DNA of 6,197 nt, from the NCBI GenBank assembly GCA_002315155.1, contig DCFY01000091.1, positions 8,458-14,654 on the forward strand. Direction: 5' to 3'. The DNA is from Megamonas sp. UBA1792. Its GTDB lineage: Bacteria; Bacillota_C; Negativicutes; Selenomonadales; Selenomonadaceae. The notes below the pieces were generated by a model, which was given only the letters and a program-made list of their open reading frames with translations, did no database searches and was not told the origin of the DNA. The position numbers and the translations under genes were made by a program. Positions 1 through 5,395 of this stretch are shown here, in pieces; the stretch's first letter is position 1; each line of letters starts with the position of its first letter.

Positions 1-1430
1 AAGTGAGCTGGTGGCTTTGTCTTGCCTTGTGTGAGCTGCAGGCGCTCGATTAAAATCTTTGTTTTTTCTTCGATTTTCGGTAAAAGCTGTTCAGACAGAA
101 GATCCGTTTCGTCCTCATCATCGTTTTCATAAACCTCACGCCAGCCAAGCACTTTGACGATACGCCCTTGTGCTGCAAAAACCGCATCCCCCGCCACAGC
201 TTCCAGTGTTGTCTGCTCATATTCATAGGGTGGATAAAGCACTGCAATAAATCGCCGTACAACGAGATCATAGATACGATGTTCCTTTTCACTAAGTGCT
301 GTAAACTTCACAAACTGTTCCGTTGGAATAATTGCATGATGATCCGACACTTTCGTATCATCAACAAAATGCTTGCTTGCCTGAATATTTTTTGACGCCT
401 GAAAAGCAATGCGTGAATACGGACCTACACCGCATGCCTTAAGCCGTTCTTTTAGTGTCGGTACGATATCGGCTGTAATATAGCATGAGTCAGTACGCGG
501 ATACGTGAGAATCTTATGTGTTTCGTAGAGCTTTTGCATAATTGACAAAGTTTCCTTGGCTGAATAAGAAAAAAGCCGATTTGCATCACGCTGCAGGCTC
601 GTCAAATCATAGAGCATAGGCGCAAACTTTTTTTTCATCGTCCGCTCAATTTTTTGTAATATAAGCGAAGATCCTTGTAAATTTTTCTGTACTTGTTCCA
701 TGATCGCCTTATCAAAAACTTGAAAGCTCTTGCTTTTTTTATCCTGCCAGGTAAAGACAATTCCTTTGCAATATGCTTTAAGGCCATAATAATCTTTTGA
801 CACAAAGCTGTTGATTTCCTGTTCTCTTGCCGCAATAATTGCCAGTGTCGGTGTTTGTACACGCCCGCATGAAAGCTGGGCATTAAATTTACAAGTCAGT
901 GCCCGTGTTGCATTAATCCCTACATACCAGTCCGAGGCAGCTCTTGCCGTCGCTGAATGATAAAGATTTTCAAAGTTCCTGCCATCTTTTAAATGGGCAA
1001 AACCATCTTTGATCGCCTTGTCTGTTACTGATGAAATCCAGAGACGCTTTAATGGCTTATGGATTTTTGCCTTTACAAGTATCCATCGTGCAACAAGTTC
1101 ACCCTCGCGCCCTGCATCGGTTGCAATGACGATCTCCATGACATCAGGGCGTCGCAGCTGTTGCTTCACCGTCTGATACTGCCGCATGGTCTGGTGTATG
1201 ACAACAAGATCCAGCTCATCCGGCATAATCGGCAAGTCCTCAATACGCCAGGATTTATATTGTTCACCATAGGCCTCCGGATCAGCAAGCGTCACAAGAT
1301 GACCAAGTGCCCATGTCACGATATATTTATCACCCTCCAAATAGCCATTTCCACCCTTCGTACATCCAAGCACGCGGGCAAGATCTCTCCCCACCGAAGG
1401 TTTTTCTGCCAATACACAAATTTTACTCAA
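1..1430 (-). CDS. topB: DNA topoisomerase III (type IA), 3' end cut by window
   Basis: Type IA topoisomerase that cuts one DNA strand through a 5'-phosphotyrosine, passes another strand and reseals; the TopB class mainly decatenates replication and recombination intermediates in the cytoplasm. 476 codons are visible. The N-terminal Toprim domain has LAEKPSV (Glu9) and the acidic motif DAGREGE (105-111), the form seen in Bacillus-type TopB. SCGRVQTPT follows, with Arg190 in the conserved GRVQTP block, and then the active-site segment TYPRTDS with catalytic Tyr310. The visible part ends at TKPPAH, the start of the conserved KPP segment. Full-length relatives have roughly 650-730 residues, so the C-terminal part lies outside. 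I chose the TTG at 1430 because the protein begins exactly at the Toprim strand and AGGGAG sits 7-8 bases upstream; no in-frame ATG has a comparable site. It appears monocistronic at its 5' end, with its own promoter just after the azlCD terminator. Confidence 0.95.
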   Translation of the reverse strand, partial: MSKICVLAEKPSVGRDLARVLGCTKGGNGYLEGDKYIVTWALGHLVTLADPEAYGEQYKSWRIEDLPIMPDELDLVVIHQTMRQYQTVKQQLRRPDVMEIVIATDAGREGELVARWILVKAKIHKPLKRLWISSVTDKAIKDGFAHLKDGRNFENLYHSATARAASDWYVGINATRALTCKFNAQLSCGRVQTPTLAIIAAREQEINSFVSKDYYGLKAYCKGIVFTWQDKKSKSFQVFDKAIMEQVQKNLQGSSLILQKIERTMKKKFAPMLYDLTSLQRDANRLFSYSAKETLSIMQKLYETHKILTYPRTDSCYITADIVPTLKERLKACGVGPYSRIAFQASKNIQASKHFVDDTKVSDHHAIIPTEQFVKFTALSEKEHRIYDLVVRRFIAVLYPPYEYEQTTLEAVAGDAVFAAQGRIVKVLGWREVYENDDEDETDLLSEQLLPKIEEKTKILIERLQLTQGKTKPPAH

Positions 1431-1498
1431 TATGGTACTCCCTTTCCTATCTTCAATACTTCTGTAACAAAGCATTTTTATCCATTTCTTCTCTATGT

Positions 1499-1507
1499 AG
1501 TATAGCA
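1499..1507 (-). promoter_or_regulatory. Probable topB promoter (extended -10)
   Basis: On the minus strand the sequence reads TGCTATACT, an extended -10 element (TGn followed by TATACT, five of six matches to consensus). No good -35 hexamer lies 16-18 bases upstream, which is tolerable for extended -10 promoters. It lies between the azlCD terminator (1535-1565) and the topB start at 1430, giving a predicted leader of about 60 bases. Predicted by eye only. Confidence 0.55.
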
Positions 1508-1534
1508 TATCTTTCCTTAGAAACGCATTAAAAA

Positions 1535-1565
1535 ACCGCTTTTCAAAAAAGCTCAGAAAAGCGGT
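1535..1565 (-). terminator. Intrinsic terminator after azlCD
   Basis: A perfect 10-bp stem (1535-1544 with 1556-1565; arms ACCGCTTTTC and GAAAAGCGGT) encloses an 11-base loop. On the minus strand it is followed by a T run (1530-1534 read in complement), 26 bp after the azlD stop and ahead of the topB promoter. T-rich sequence also follows it on the plus strand, so it could work in both directions, although no plus-strand gene ends here. Confidence 0.85.
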
Positions 1566-1590
1566 GATTTTTCTTTTAATTTTGAAACCT

Positions 1591-1917
1591 TCACAAAACT
1601 CTTTGTAAAATCGAGAATACAACAAGCCCAACGACAATACTTTTTGCCAATGATTTTGTTCGTATTGCGACAACAAGCACAGCAAAAGAAGCTAAAAGAT
1701 TAATATTATATAAACTGAAATTCAATGTATGATCTGCACCAATAAATATTTCTGAAAATACAAGCGCACCAAAAACAGAAGTTGGTACATATTTAAGCCA
1801 ACGAGCAAGAAACGGTGATATTTTTATCTTTAATAAAACGAATGGTGGTAATACCCGTGGTATGTAGGAAACAACACACATCCCCAGCGTACAATAAAAA
1901 ATCTCTGCACTTGTCAT
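1591..1917 (-). CDS. azlD: AzlD family branched-chain amino acid exporter, small subunit
   Basis: Small membrane partner of AzlC. Together they form an exporter of branched-chain amino acids; the Bacillus subtilis AzlCD pair gives 4-azaleucine resistance and E. coli YgaZH is related. The protein has 108 residues, the normal AzlD size. It has about four hydrophobic segments (roughly residues 5-28, 42-60, 70-86 and 90-106), and the first contains the family-typical YIPRVLPP motif at about 18-25. The start ATG overlaps the azlC stop codon in an ATGA arrangement, indicating translational coupling and equal expression. A terminator follows 26 bp after the stop. The exact substrate (Leu, Ile, Val or another amino acid) cannot be told from sequence; the family assignment is firm. 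Confidence 0.92.
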   Translation of the reverse strand: MTSAEIFYCTLGMCVVSYIPRVLPPFVLLKIKISPFLARWLKYVPTSVFGALVFSEIFIGADHTLNFSLYNINLLASFAVLVVAIRTKSLAKSIVVGLVVFSILQRVL

Positions 1918-2597
1918 TTCTTTTCACACCAGCCTTCTATAGTACACCCGAGCGTTGCTGCCACAATTGTTGCCACAACAATATACAATTTATGATCCAA
2001 AAAGCCTGACAAAACAAGTGCCACTATACCAGAAAACACGCCTATCAATACAATCATACGATTCCCAAAATAAAAAGACCATAGACCAATAAACATTGCT
2101 ATAAGGGTATAGCTGACGACGGCTGTATCTATAACGATAATATTTCCCGCAACATTTCCCAGCACATTACTAAAAATCCAGCAGCCATGTGCCAATATAT
2201 TAACCCCCAGAGCCTTTGACGGATCCCAATTTTCTTCTATATTAGTGAATTTATTTAAGTTTACGGCAAAAGTTTCATCTGTAATTCCTTGCGCAAATAC
2301 ACTGAAATATTTCCCTGACTGCTGCATAATATACGTTGCAAGTGTCGAACTGTAAAGCACATGACGCAAATTCACGATAAATGTTGTCATTATAATTGAC
2401 GATATCGACGCAGCTCCGCTCCCCATCATCGCGAGTGCGATAAACTGTCCGCTTCCAGCAAAAACAAGCACAGACATAATGCCGATCTCTATTGGCGATA
2501 AGCCAACTTTTTGCGATAATATCCCCCCCGCAAATCCCAACGGCAAATAACCAAGCCAAATTGGCCATACAGCCTTCATAACCGTTTTATTAAACAT
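1914..2597 (-). CDS. azlC: AzlC family branched-chain amino acid exporter, large subunit
   Basis: Large inner-membrane subunit of the AzlCD exporter. From the ATG at 2597 it has 227 residues, normal for the family, with about seven hydrophobic segments. It carries the AzlC hallmarks WPIWLGYLPLG near the N terminus, FAGSGQF at about 46-52 and NLRHVLYS at about 76-83. It overlaps azlD by 4 bp. The start is uncertain. An in-frame TTG at 2657 would add 20 residues that do not look like the family and has a poor ribosome binding site. The ATG at 2597 fits the family start, but its only purine-rich site (GAGAGAGGG) lies about 20 bases upstream, separated by a small possible hairpin. Family assignment is secure; the start is moderately supported. 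Confidence 0.88.
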   Translation of the reverse strand: MFNKTVMKAVWPIWLGYLPLGFAGGILSQKVGLSPIEIGIMSVLVFAGSGQFIALAMMGSGAASISSIIMTTFIVNLRHVLYSSTLATYIMQQSGKYFSVFAQGITDETFAVNLNKFTNIEENWDPSKALGVNILAHGCWIFSNVLGNVAGNIIVIDTAVVSYTLIAMFIGLWSFYFGNRMIVLIGVFSGIVALVLSGFLDHKLYIVVATIVAATLGCTIEGWCEKK

Positions 2598-2697
2598 ACG
2601 TTGTATAATAACAAACGCCCTCTCTCGCAAACTTAAAAATATAAGCAGTTTTGTCAATTATTCTTTATAAAAGAAACTACTATGTATCATTTCATTT

Positions 2698-2726
2698 ATT
2701 ATATATACTTTATATGACAATTTCAA
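2698..2726 (-). promoter_or_regulatory. Probable azlCD promoter, near consensus
   Basis: On the minus strand TTGAAA (2721-2726) and a perfect TATAAT (2698-2703) are separated by 17 bases, a near-ideal vegetative sigma factor promoter. Transcription would start near 2691, about 90 bases before the ATG at 2597 or about 35 before the TTG at 2657. It lies downstream of the terminator that closes the aminopeptidase unit, so azlCD looks independently transcribed. No clear operator such as an inverted repeat over the -10 was recognised. Confidence 0.75.
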
Positions 2727-2776
2727 GTTATTTTCAATCAATTATTATAATATTTCTTCTGCCCTTTATTTTTTAT

Positions 2777-2821
2777 AAAAAAAGTACGAAAAACTATCCA
2801 TTTCAGGACAATTCTTCGTAC
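2777..2821 (-). terminator. Intrinsic terminator after the aminopeptidase gene
   Basis: The arms GTACGAA (2784-2790) and TTCGTAC (2815-2821) pair perfectly and extend inward with further A-T and G-C pairs broken by mismatches. On the minus strand the stem is followed at once by seven T residues (2777-2783). It begins 11 bp after the stop codon at 2832. This separates the CBS/aminopeptidase operon from azlCD. Confidence 0.85.
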
Positions 2822-2831
2822 CTTTCAACTC

Positions 2832-4064
2832 TTAAAATTTTACAAAATTTCCCTTCTCAAATACAGTTATTTTTCTGCCAGACTCTGTTGTTCCAATAAT
2901 CTCGAGATCGGCGGAGCCAATCATAAAATCTTCATGTACAAGGGAATCATTGGCACCAGCCGCAGCCAACTCGATTGATGTCATTTTATCGCCACCTGCA
3001 AGACACGTTGGATACGCCTTGCCTAAAGCGAGATGACACGATGCATTCTCATCAAACAATGTATTAAAAAAAAGCGTACCGCTCTGCGAGATTGGTGAAT
3101 CATACGGCACAAGTGCCACTTCACCAAGACGGCAGGAACCTTCATCAGTCTTGATCAACTGACCCAGAATGTCCTGCCCCTTATCAGCTTTATAATCGAT
3201 AACAACACCATCCTTGAAAGTCAGTTGAAAGCCTTCAATGAGATTACCATTATAACTAAACGGTTTCGTTCCAACAACCGTGCCATTTACACCATCACGT
3301 TTTGGCACGCTATAGACTTCCTCCGTCGGCATATTCGCTACAAATAGCACCTTATTTGTTGTATACTCTGCGCCGCCCGCCCAAATATGCCCCTTCGGCA
3401 GCTCTATTGTAAGATTTGTACCAACGCTGTTACAATAATGCAGCGAAACAAACTGATGTGCATTCATAAAGTCAGCCGCCTTTGCCAGAAACCCGACATG
3501 TTTTTTCCAGTTTTCTACTGGATCACTTGATTTATCAATGCGAACGACCTTGAAAATTTCCTGCCATAGCTTTTTAACCGACGCTCCCACCGATACATCT
3601 GGAAACACTTTTCTAGCCCAGGCAACTGTCGGAATCGACACAACGCACCAGGCATTTTCATTATTCATCATACGCTGACGATACTCAATAAGCGCGGCGC
3701 CTGCCGCCCGCTGGCTCATTGCCAGGCGATCCGGCGCAACCTCTTTGAAAATCTCCGGATCTTCTGCATAAATAGAAATAAATGCCGCCCCTTGCTGTGC
3801 ATAATCCATATAAAACAACCGCCGCCACTCGGGGAATTCACTGAATATACCATCTTGCCCCATTGTATAACGCAACTTTGCCAGCTTTTCATCTTTCCAG
3901 TTTACAATAACATCATGAGCACCAGTTGTATAGGCTTCCTGTGCTAAAAGCCGGGTAAAGTCCGCACACTCAAGAGGTGCGTTGATAACCAGCAATTGAT
4001 CCGGCTGCAAATGAACACCCGTCTTTATAACAAGACGGGCATATTTTTTCAAAAGATTTTTCAT
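2832..4064 (-). CDS. M29 family aminopeptidase (AmpS/aminopeptidase T type)
   Basis: Cytoplasmic dimetal aminopeptidase that removes N-terminal residues from peptides; the M29 family includes Thermus aminopeptidase T and Bacillus/Staphylococcus AmpS. At 410 residues it is the usual length. The known metal and catalytic positions all appear: Glu249 in NMPTEEV, Glu315 in RLGEVALV, His344 in SCHLALG, Tyr351 in KAYP, and His377 and Asp379 in HEDFMIGS. Each is one residue earlier than my recollection of Thermus numbering, so the enzyme should be active. There is no signal peptide or membrane segment. The ATG at 4064 is preceded by AGGAGGAGA, with a slightly long spacer of about 12-15 bases. It begins 27 bp after the CBS-domain gene stops, with no terminator between, so co-transcription is likely. 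Natural substrate preference cannot be read from the sequence. Confidence 0.95.
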   Translation of the reverse strand: MKNLLKKYARLVIKTGVHLQPDQLLVINAPLECADFTRLLAQEAYTTGAHDVIVNWKDEKLAKLRYTMGQDGIFSEFPEWRRLFYMDYAQQGAAFISIYAEDPEIFKEVAPDRLAMSQRAAGAALIEYRQRMMNNENAWCVVSIPTVAWARKVFPDVSVGASVKKLWQEIFKVVRIDKSSDPVENWKKHVGFLAKAADFMNAHQFVSLHYCNSVGTNLTIELPKGHIWAGGAEYTTNKVLFVANMPTEEVYSVPKRDGVNGTVVGTKPFSYNGNLIEGFQLTFKDGVVIDYKADKGQDILGQLIKTDEGSCRLGEVALVPYDSPISQSGTLFFNTLFDENASCHLALGKAYPTCLAGGDKMTSIELAAAGANDSLVHEDFMIGSADLEIIGTTESGRKITVFEKGNFVKF

Positions 4065-4091
4065 TATAAGTAGAAGTCTCCTCCTGATATT

Positions 4092-4538
4092 TTATTCCAA
4101 CAGCATACGTACCATATCGGAGCGGCTGATGATGCCCATAAGACGCGTGCCATTCAGCACAGGTACACGTTTGATGTGGTACTCCAGCATGATCTCGCCA
4201 ACCTTACTTACATCAGTATCTTCTTGTACAGAGATAACCTTATCTGTCATGATTTCCTCTGCTGTAAAAGCTGACATCTTCTTAAACGCTGCCTTATACT
4301 CAGAAAGACCATTGTAATAAATGATTGCTCCAAGAATATTTAAGGCATCCGGCATCTTGGGCATGACCTCTTTGTGTAAAAGATCCCCTTCACTGACCAT
4401 GCCAAGTACACGACCATCATCATCAACAACGGGCAATCCTGAAATCTTATGTTTTACAAGAATCCTTGCTATTTCACGGATCGTTGTCTTCGGACCTATC
4501 GTAATAAGATCACGTGCCATAATATCCTTTGCCTGCAT
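4092..4538 (-). CDS. Tandem CBS-domain protein
   Basis: Small cytoplasmic protein of 148 residues made of two CBS domains, a module that usually binds adenosyl nucleotides (AMP, ATP, SAM) and senses energy or ligand state. CBS1 spans about residues 1-60 (IMARDLITI, ISGLPVVDDDGRVLGMVSEGDL) and CBS2 about 94-148 (IMTDKVISV, IKRVPVLN, LMGIISRSDMVR). They are joined by a linker of about 33 residues containing IIYYNGLSEY, also seen in related stand-alone CBS proteins. There is no attached enzyme or channel domain. The start at 4538 is supported by GGGGAG eight bases upstream. A longer reading from a TTG at 4565 would place that ribosome binding site inside the gene and is less likely. It is first in a probable operon with the M29 aminopeptidase. 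Target and ligand are unknown. Confidence 0.92.
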   Translation of the reverse strand: MQAKDIMARDLITIGPKTTIREIARILVKHKISGLPVVDDDGRVLGMVSEGDLLHKEVMPKMPDALNILGAIIYYNGLSEYKAAFKKMSAFTAEEIMTDKVISVQEDTDVSKVGEIMLEYHIKRVPVLNGTRLMGIISRSDMVRMLLE

Positions 4539-4602
4539 AATAACATCTCCCCTTTCAATATACAAATTTTCTGTCTTTCACTCTATGATTATTTTCGCTT
4601 TT

Positions 4603-4608
4603 ACTATA
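4603..4608 (-). promoter_or_regulatory. Possible -10 box for the CBS/aminopeptidase operon
   Basis: The minus strand reads TATAGT, five of six matches to the -10 consensus, about 65 bases upstream of the CBS gene start. The sequence 17 bases further upstream (TATTTC) is a poor -35. The position fits the divergent layout with folT, but the call is weak. Confidence 0.35.
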
Positions 4609-4634
4609 CCTATTTCCTGCAAAAAGAAATATTT

Positions 4635-4665
4635 TTCACAAACCAGCAGGATTTTTCTATTTAAT
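4635..4665 (+). promoter_or_regulatory. Possible promoter for the riboswitch-folT transcript
   Basis: TTCACA (4635-4640, five of six matches to the -35) and TTTAAT (4660-4665, five of six to the -10) are 19 bases apart, longer than ideal. Transcription would start near 4672, ahead of the aptamer at 4688, as needed. A competing TATACA at 4680-4685 would start inside the P1 helix and so is less likely. Tentative. Confidence 0.35.
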
Positions 4666-4687
4666 CTTTAATTTATTCTTATACAGA

Positions 4688-4791
4688 TAGCAGAGTAAGT
4701 GAATGTGCGTTAAGTGTCGGATGAACGGGGAGTTGACATCTGAACGAAAAGTTTTTTGAGCTTGCGGTACATTCACTGCATCCCGCTGCTG
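4688..4791 (+). ncRNA. THF (tetrahydrofolate) riboswitch aptamer
   Basis: Cis-acting RNA that binds reduced folates. All conserved blocks of the class are present in order: GAGTA (4693-4697), GCGTTAAGTG (4707-4716), GGATG (4719-4723), ACGA (4744-4747), GCGGT (4764-4768) and TGCATCCCGCT (4777-4787). P1 pairs AGCAG (4689-4693) with CTGCT (4786-4790). P2 is a perfect 9-bp helix of 4698-4706 with 4769-4777. A short TGTC/GACA helix (4715-4718 with 4735-4738) closes the loop whose GGATG can pair with CATCC (4779-4783), giving the pseudoknot typical of this aptamer. It sits about 65 bases upstream of folT, the classic target. The helices were checked base by base, without a covariance search. Confidence 0.95.
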
Positions 4792-4807
4792 CATTGCCGG
4801 GAAAGTC

Positions 4808-4847
4808 TCTCGATATGTAGCAACGTGCATCAATTATCATATGGAGG
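4808..4847 (+). promoter_or_regulatory. Putative RBS-sequestering hairpin of the riboswitch
   Basis: TCTC, G, ATATG (4808-4817) can pair with CATAT, G, GAGG (4838-4847): nine base pairs including one G-U, interrupted by a single G-G mismatch, with a 20-base loop. The 3' arm contains most of the folT ribosome binding site GGAGGTG (4843-4849). No hairpin with a U run follows the aptamer, so translational rather than transcriptional control is inferred. An alternative helix between 4784-4792 and 4817-4825 (eight of nine pairs) uses the 3' strand of aptamer P1 and would compete with this hairpin. That suggests folate-bound means closed and folate-free means open. Confidence 0.5.
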
Positions 4848-4855
4848 TGTCTTTC

Positions 4856-5371
4856 TTGCGCAATTTTTCAGCAAAGCCGCTTGTGCTTTCCGGTGTATTT
4901 ATTGCCCTGACGATTTTATTTACGTACGTATTTTCTATTCAAACACCATTTCTCCGCATAAGTTTTGGCTTTTTACCAATTGCTGTTTATGCTGTCATGT
5001 TTGGTCCCCTGCGGACGGCTTGCATGGCAGCCGTTGCCGACCTGCTCGGTAGTATGCTTTTTTTTGCCGGGCTTTTTTTCCCCGGCTTTACACTCAGTGC
5101 TTTTATCAGCGGCTTTATTTACGGTTATTTCTTTTACGAAAAAAAGCTTACCATAAAGCACATCTGTATACCTTTCATTCTTATCTTCCTTTTTGTTGAC
5201 CTGGGGCTCAACACGCTCTGGCTTACAATGCTCTATCACAAAGCGGCTTCACTCTTCTTACTGAGCCGTCTTGCAAAAGCCGCACTATTCTTACCGCTGC
5301 AAATATTTCTTTTTTCTATGGTCTACAGGCCCTTGTCCATATTTCTACCTAAAAGTCATATCTTGAAATGA
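4856..5371 (+). CDS. folT: Folate ECF transporter S component FolT
   Basis: Membrane substrate-binding (S) subunit of an energy-coupling-factor transporter, capturing folate for import with the shared EcfA/A'/T energising module, which is not encoded in this window. The 171-residue protein is almost entirely hydrophobic, with about six membrane segments, a normal S-component size. FolT-type features are ISFGFLPIAVYA (35-46), FGPLRTACMAAVADLLG (49-65) and LNTLWL (118-123), followed by SRLAKA (137-142). I chose the TTG at 4856 because GGAGGTG (4843-4849) lies 6 bases upstream. The in-frame ATG at 4841 overlaps that ribosome binding site and has none of its own, so the five extra residues are unlikely. 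The THF riboswitch upstream independently supports folate as the substrate. Confidence 0.93.
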   Translation: MRNFSAKPLVLSGVFIALTILFTYVFSIQTPFLRISFGFLPIAVYAVMFGPLRTACMAAVADLLGSMLFFAGLFFPGFTLSAFISGFIYGYFFYEKKLTIKHICIPFILIFLFVDLGLNTLWLTMLYHKAASLFLLSRLAKAALFLPLQIFLFSMVYRPLSIFLPKSHILK

Positions 5372-5382
5372 CCAACATTACA

Positions 5383-5388
5383 AAGGAG
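5383..5388 (+). promoter_or_regulatory. Ribosome binding site of the M48 peptidase gene
   Basis: AAGGAG lies 7 bases before the ATG at 5396, a strong independent initiation site in the 24-bp gap after folT. It fixes the start of the peptidase gene and means that its translation need not depend on folT translation. Confidence 0.8.
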
Positions 5389-5395
5389 TGTATTT

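Noticed and set aside
635..883. Minus-strand open frame of 82 codons
   Set aside because: Overlaps topB in another frame; the topB frame carries the conserved GRVQTPT block here, so this is a shadow.
1116..1118. DAGREGE in TopB as an altered metal site (Gly in place of the second Asp)
   Set aside because: This form is, to my knowledge, usual in the Bacillus-type TopB group, so it is not a damaged active site.
1059..1505. Plus-strand open frame of 148 codons opposite the start of topB
   Set aside because: It lies antisense to the highly conserved Toprim region of topB, has no sensible RBS and its translation is cysteine/histidine-rich without domain character; a shadow frame.
2651..2899. Plus-strand 82-codon frame across the azlC/aminopeptidase intergenic region
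   Set aside because: AT-rich, runs through the azlC promoter and a terminator, and overlaps the 3' end of the aminopeptidase gene; no coding character.
4321..4671. Plus-strand frames opposite the CBS gene (4129-4317, 4321-4671, 4449-4664)
   Set aside because: Antisense to clear CBS domains, with no RBS or recognisable product.
4973..5239. Minus-strand 88-codon frame opposite folT
   Set aside because: Charged low-complexity translation of the complement of membrane-segment codons; no RBS and no homology recognised.
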